A DNA stretch of 64,000 nucleotides from Faucicola osloensis_B (lineage in GTDB: Bacteria; Pseudomonadota; Gammaproteobacteria; Pseudomonadales; Moraxellaceae). How positions within the stretch are numbered: the stretch's first letter is position 1; each line of letters opens with the position of its first letter. Position numbers and translations under genes: made by a program. A model generated the notes under the pieces. It did no database searches, was not told the origin of the DNA, and saw only the letters and a list, made by a program, of their open reading frames with translations. Shown here piece by piece: positions 60,650 through 64,000 of the stretch. The stretch covers positions 62,001 through 126,000 of the forward strand of contig CAXORL010000002.1 of assembly GCA_964211495.1 (NCBI GenBank). Reading direction: 5' to 3'.

Positions 60650-62730
60650 GATTGGCTGCCCGTATCAAGTTTTAATAGCTCATCGCCATCGGATACCAAA
60701 TCCCCTGCTTTGAACAGCAGCTCTGCTACCGTACCATCAGTAGGGGCATTGATAGTATGCTCAATTTTCATCGCTTCAATCACTGCCAAGGCTTGACCTT
60801 TTTTCACTTCATCGCCCACATTGACCCGAAACGCCACCACTTGACCTGGCATGGGCGATTTTAGGCTGCCGCCATCTTGGGCTTCCTCGCCCACATGCGC
60901 CATGCTATCCACCAAGGTGATGACATCGCTGGCATGATTTGAGAACACATATACTTGCTCATTGTGTCGCCATGCCTGCATCTGTTGTCGCTTGCTGGCT
61001 GTTTCTCCGTCACTTAGCCATAGGGTGAAGGTATCATCGGCAGTGGGCAAATAACGAACATCGCCTTGATAGATGGGCGTGACAACGTCCGCGCCTTGTT
61101 TTTCCGCTTTGACAATGGCGTTAATCGTTAGATGAAACGCTTGCCCATTGACTTCACTTATCACCGCCCGCAATGGCTTGTCGTGATACACCAAATCAAA
61201 CGGACGCTCATAATGGCTATACGCGCGCCATGCATCGGTTTTGCTAAAGGGGTCGTGGTTTTGGGTTTGCGCTTCTTGGGCAAGCTCGTTGACAATCGCG
61301 GTGGCTACCAGCCAAGGTAGCTCACCACGCTGCTGCCCAAACAGTACGTCTTTTTCACGTTCAATCAATGCGGTATCAAGATTGGCATGTTTGAACGAAT
61401 CTGATTGCACCACGTGACGCAAAAACGCCACGTTGTTGGGCAGACCGACAATACGGGTTTCTGCCAAGGCTTGGTCTAGTTTGGCAAGCGCTTGCTCACG
61501 GGTTGGCGCATGGACGATGAGTTTGGCAATCATCGAGTCATAGTAAGGACTGATTACATCGCCTTCGCGTACCCCATCATCTATACGCACATCTGCCACA
61601 CTAAACTCGCTGTGAGTTGGCGTGCGGTAAACGTTTAGCGTACCTGTGGCGGGCAAGAAGTTGTTGTCTGGGTTTTCAGCATTGATACGCGCTTCAATCG
61701 CATGACCGTTGATGGTCAAGTCTGCTTGTTGTTTTGGCAACGGCTCGCCGCTAGCAACACGCAGTTGCCATTCGACCAGGTCAGTACCGGTAATCGCTTC
61801 AGTGACGGGGTGTTCTACTTGCAGGCGCGTATTCATTTCCATAAAGTAGAAATTCATGCCGCCAAATTTATCTTCGGGTGAAGGGTCACGTTGCTCTACG
61901 ATAAATTCAACCGTACCCGCCCCCACATAATTGACCGCTTTTGCCGCCGCTATCGCCGCTGCGCCCATCGCCTCCCGCATTGCCACGCTGACATCGGGGG
62001 CAGGGGCTTCTTCGAGCACTTTTTGGTGACGGCGCTGTACCGAGCAATCACGCTCAAATAAATACACATAGTTGCCGTGGCTGTCGCCAAAGACTTGAAT
62101 TTCAATATGGCGGGGACGCAGGGCGTATTTTTCGATCAATACGCTATCATTGCCAAAGCTGCTAATGGCTTCACGTTGACATGAGCCTAAGGCGTCAATA
62201 AAGTCTTCGGTTTTTTCAACTAACCGCATCCCTTTGCCGCCGCCACCAGAACTGGCTTTGATTAGCACAGGGTAACCAATTTTGTCGGCCTCGCTATGTA
62301 AAAACTCAGGGTCTTGGTTGGTGCCATGATACCCTGGAATAAGTGGTACATTGGCAGCTTCCATCAAGCGTTTGGACTCAGCTTTGAGACCCATAGCGGT
62401 GATGGCAGACGCAGGGGGGCCGATAAACACCAAACCCGCATCCACGCAAGCTTGGGCAAATTCGTCGTTTTCACTCAAAAACCCGTAGCCTGGGTGAATC
62501 GCTTGTGCGCCTGTTTGCTTGGCAGCCTCCAAGATGCGCTCCCAACGCAGGTAGCTGTCTTTGGGCGCAGAACCGCCTATATAAACAGCTTCATCACACA
62601 CGGCTACGTGCTTGGCAAAACGGTCAGCGTCGGAATATACCGCAACGGTACGCACGCCCAATTTTTTGGCGGTGGCTGCCACGCGGCAAGCAATCTCACC
62701 CCGGTTGGCTATTAAGATTTTTGAAAACAT
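60646..62730 (-). CDS. liuD: Methylcrotonyl-CoA carboxylase alpha subunit (biotin-containing)
   Basis: 694-residue subunit with biotin carboxylase N-terminal domains (KILIANRGEIACRV; ATP-grasp loop KASSGGGGKGMRLV, ~160-173; EMNTRLQVEHPVTE) and a C-terminal biotinyl domain with the acceptor lysine K655 in EAMKIEHT. It carboxylates 3-methylcrotonyl-CoA together with LiuB, which is not in the window and probably lies to the right. AAGGAA upstream supports the start at 62730. Confidence 0.95.
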   Translation of the reverse strand: MFSKILIANRGEIACRVAATAKKLGVRTVAVYSDADRFAKHVAVCDEAVYIGGSAPKDSYLRWERILEAAKQTGAQAIHPGYGFLSENDEFAQACVDAGLVFIGPPASAITAMGLKAESKRLMEAANVPLIPGYHGTNQDPEFLHSEADKIGYPVLIKASSGGGGKGMRLVEKTEDFIDALGSCQREAISSFGNDSVLIEKYALRPRHIEIQVFGDSHGNYVYLFERDCSVQRRHQKVLEEAPAPDVSVAMREAMGAAAIAAAKAVNYVGAGTVEFIVEQRDPSPEDKFGGMNFYFMEMNTRLQVEHPVTEAITGTDLVEWQLRVASGEPLPKQQADLTINGHAIEARINAENPDNNFLPATGTLNVYRTPTHSEFSVADVRIDDGVREGDVISPYYDSMIAKLIVHAPTREQALAKLDQALAETRIVGLPNNVAFLRHVVQSDSFKHANLDTALIEREKDVLFGQQRGELPWLVATAIVNELAQEAQTQNHDPFSKTDAWRAYSHYERPFDLVYHDKPLRAVISEVNGQAFHLTINAIVKAEKQGADVVTPIYQGDVRYLPTADDTFTLWLSDGETASKRQQMQAWRHNEQVYVFSNHASDVITLVDSMAHVGEEAQDGGSLKSPMPGQVVAFRVNVGDEVKKGQALAVIEAMKIEHTINAPTDGTVAELLFKAGDLVSDGDELLKLDTGSQS

Positions 62731-62754
62731 GTTTAAGTTCCTTCATTTTTAGAT

Positions 62755-62784
62755 TTGTAGGGCACGTTCCATGCACCTTGTAGG
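62755..62784. repeat. REP-like short repeat left of the 71-residue orphan
   Basis: TTGTAGG (62755-62761) recurs at 62778-62784 around a GCACGTTCCATGCACC core, resembling small dispersed intergenic repeats with G(C/T)GCACC motifs. Only one comparable partner (63054-63086) was seen here. Confidence 0.35.
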
Positions 62785-62799
62785 AAAAATTTATTTGCG

Positions 62800-63015
62800 T
62801 CAAATATGTAATGCGCAATAAACTTTTTCAGCATCATTTAAGCCATCTTTAACAGACATAAAACCTTTACTCACTAATTTTACCGTATTAAAACTTTTGC
62901 CTTCATCATCGGTCACCATCACGACCAAGTCTTGGTTTTCAAAACTTTGCAGTTCTTGAATCAATTCTTGAATGGTTTTGGTTCTATTTTCCCAAGCAAC
63001 AATATTATCGCCCAT
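62800..63015 (-). CDS. Small hypothetical protein (phage-type ELIxELQ family appearance)
   Basis: 71 residues. The segment TIQELIQELQSFENQDLVVMVTDDEG resembles a common family of small accessory proteins (ELIEELxKFxxDxxV) often seen in phage and plasmid regions; no function known. The start at 63015 follows a weak leader. It lies between liuD and the next orphan within the leftward liu cluster, flanked on both sides by short palindromic or repeat sequence. Composition is AT-rich relative to liuD. Confidence 0.6.
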   Translation of the reverse strand: MGDNIVAWENRTKTIQELIQELQSFENQDLVVMVTDDEGKSFNTVKLVSKGFMSVKDGLNDAEKVYCALHI

Positions 63016-63053
63016 AAATTTTTCCGCTTCTGACTAAACTGGTGAAATGGTGT

Positions 63054-63086
63054 GTAAGACGCACCTTACATTTGGTATGTTGTAAG
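63054..63086. repeat. Nested inverted repeats between the two orphans
   Basis: GTAAG-N6-CTTAC (63054-63069) overlaps CTTACA-N10-TGTAAG (63065-63086), directly downstream of the 172-residue orphan stop. Could act as a hairpin or be a REP-like element. Confidence 0.45.
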
Positions 63087-63602
63087 TTAAATACCCAAAA
63101 TACTAACACCAACATGACGATTTTCAGTAAGCCAACTTGCCAATTCTCGGTAAGTATTAACAATTTTTTGAATATTTACGGCAAAATTTTTGTTAAACTC
63201 TATTTTCGTTTGATTTGGTGTTTCGCTAATAATATCGTGCAAACTATTATCAAAACGAATATAAGGCTCTTGTTTTTTCGACAAAAAATCGTCTGATTGT
63301 AAATTGTTAGGTTCTGTTACCTTATCCAATTTATCTGCCAAATTTATCAAAGCTTGGCAAAAATTTTGGTTATCCGGCTCATTAACATCTGTAAATTCAA
63401 AAAAATTATAATCTGTGACAAAATCAGTTGCTAATCCATCTAAACAGCTCGTCCAAATATCGCCATATACATAAAGCGAATTTTCAGCCCAAAAGGTAGT
63501 TTCTTCTGTTTCATCTTTATAATAACCTTGAGTTAATTCAACAAAAAAATTGCTATTTGCAGATTTAACCGCATTCAAATTGACTAACAGCGTATTATTC
63601 AT
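63087..63602 (-). CDS. Acidic hypothetical protein coupled to liuC
   Basis: About 171 residues; no family recognised, acidic and Asn-rich, soluble, with no signal peptide. The ATG at 63602 shares its A with the liuC stop (TGATG), a 1-nt overlap indicating translational coupling to liuC. AT-rich codon use is unlike liuC and liuD. Such acidic single-domain proteins are frequent among immunity proteins, but no toxin gene is visible. Function unknown. Confidence 0.6.
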   Translation of the reverse strand: MNNTLLVNLNAVKSANSNFFVELTQGYYKDETEETTFWAENSLYVYGDIWTSCLDGLATDFVTDYNFFEFTDVNEPDNQNFCQALINLADKLDKVTEPNNLQSDDFLSKKQEPYIRFDNSLHDIISETPNQTKIEFNKNFAVNIQKIVNTYRELASWLTENRHVGVSILGI

Positions 63603-64000
63603 CAACTTAACCAGCTTGGTTTACGTTTTTGCAAGAATGACTGTACGCCTTCTTTACCCTCGGCGGATGCACGGATATCGGCAATGCCTGCAACGGTATC
63701 TTTGATTAACTGCTCATCAATCTCGGCATACGCCACATCCTGCACCAGTTTTTTACACACTTTGACAGCATTTGGGCTAGCGTTGACCAAGTGTTTGACC
63801 AAGTTATCAAGGCTTTGTGTAAACTCTTCTTCATCCACCCGCTCATGGATAAAACCGATTTTTTTGGCTTCTTTGGCATCAAATACTTCAGCGGTTAAGA
63901 AGTACCGATGCGCGGCTCGCGCACCCATCGCACGAATCACATACGGGCTAATGGTCGCAGGAATCAAGCCAAGTTTGACTTCGCTTAAGCAAAAATTGGC
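63602..64000 (-). CDS. liuC: Methylglutaconyl-CoA hydratase, partial (5' end outside window)
   Basis: C-terminal 132 residues of a crotonase-fold protein, open to the right edge. It has the segment LSEVKLGLIPATISPYVIRAMG that follows the active-site helix in enoyl-CoA hydratases and a C-terminal QSFLQKRKPSW, typical of LiuC/methylglutaconyl-CoA hydratase. Position upstream of liuD/liuE/liuA supports this assignment. liuB and a liuR regulator would be expected further right. Confidence 0.88.
   Translation of the reverse strand, partial: ANFCLSEVKLGLIPATISPYVIRAMGARAAHRYFLTAEVFDAKEAKKIGFIHERVDEEEFTQSLDNLVKHLVNASPNAVKVCKKLVQDVAYAEIDEQLIKDTVAGIADIRASAEGKEGVQSFLQKRKPSWLS

Overview
The window reads as a chromosomal segment from a gamma-proteobacterium of the family Moraxellaceae, most likely Moraxella (Faucicola) osloensis or a close relative. 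This is inferred from an intrinsic MCR-like phosphoethanolamine transferase followed directly by a PAP2 phosphatase, Pseudomonas/Acinetobacter-type gene pairs (ubiG-mupP-yciK, hemA/TPR/lolB, gacS next to cysM) and moderate GC with AT-rich orphan genes. No phage, insertion sequence, integron, rRNA or CRISPR array was seen. One tRNA gene (Phe) is present with its own promoter and terminator.

Layout. 1-1.1 kb: 5' part of comM (leftward, cut by the window edge). 1.3-7.8 kb: hemN, a small secreted protein, a methyltransferase, a hot-dog thioesterase-like gene, an HNH nuclease, an orphan, uvrC and a YkgJ-type cysteine-cluster gene. 7.8-11.7 kb (leftward): a coiled-coil protein with ten RLExx repeats, fabF, anmK. 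11.8-15.6 kb: tyrS, a membrane-anchored orphan, a 2-hydroxyacid dehydrogenase, an FKBP prolyl isomerase, DUF1653. 15.6-16.3 kb (leftward): tRNA-Phe and a GNAT protein. 16.5-19.7 kb: an HExxH protein, the MCR/EptA-like transferase and PAP2. 19.8-22.7 kb (leftward): lolB and a TPR protein. 23.3-27.5 kb: hemA and glnD. 27.5-37.4 kb (leftward): sotB, darP, rapZ, panC, panB, folK, pcnB, a ComEA-like gene, a His/Lys-rich secreted peptide, mazG. 37.7-40.5 kb: ugd and a phosphohexomutase. 40.6-41.3 kb: dsbA. 41.8-44.5 kb: ubiG, mupP, yciK, a DksA-like zinc finger. 44.5-50.6 kb (leftward): a ClsC-like phospholipase D protein, a crotonase, gacS. 51-53.5 kb: cysM, an exonuclease, a fumarylacetoacetase-family gene. 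53.6-56.6 kb (leftward): an M16C protease. 56.8-58.4 kb: a secreted orphan and a PfkB kinase that contains a perfect parS palindrome. 58.5-64 kb (leftward): leucine/isovalerate catabolism (liuA, liuE, liuD, partial liuC) interrupted by two AT-rich orphans.

How the genes work together. Envelope biology is a recurring theme: lipid A modification (MCR-like plus PAP2), LolB, DsbA, UDP-glucuronate and hexose-phosphate supply, and peptidoglycan recycling (AnmK and MupP belong to the same AnmK-MupP-AmgK-MurU bypass). The liu cluster takes isovaleryl-CoA to acetyl-CoA and acetoacetate. PanB/PanC/FolK/PcnB form a cofactor and RNA-processing block.

Most notable signals: (1) the mcr-like/pap2 pair, the chromosomal counterpart of the mobile mcr-1-pap2 cassette, with a PmrA-box-like repeat upstream; (2) an exact 16-bp parS site hidden inside a kinase gene, suggesting proximity to oriC; (3) the word AAAACGGCT repeated mainly in spacers, once as an inverted pair forming a terminator, as uptake sequences do in other competent bacteria; (4) many short imperfect tandem duplications in spacers and protein linkers; (5) orphan genes embedded in the liu cluster and translationally coupled to liuC. 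No clearly new multi-gene system was found. Coordinates of short sites were counted by hand, and family assignments come from recognising motifs, not from database searches.
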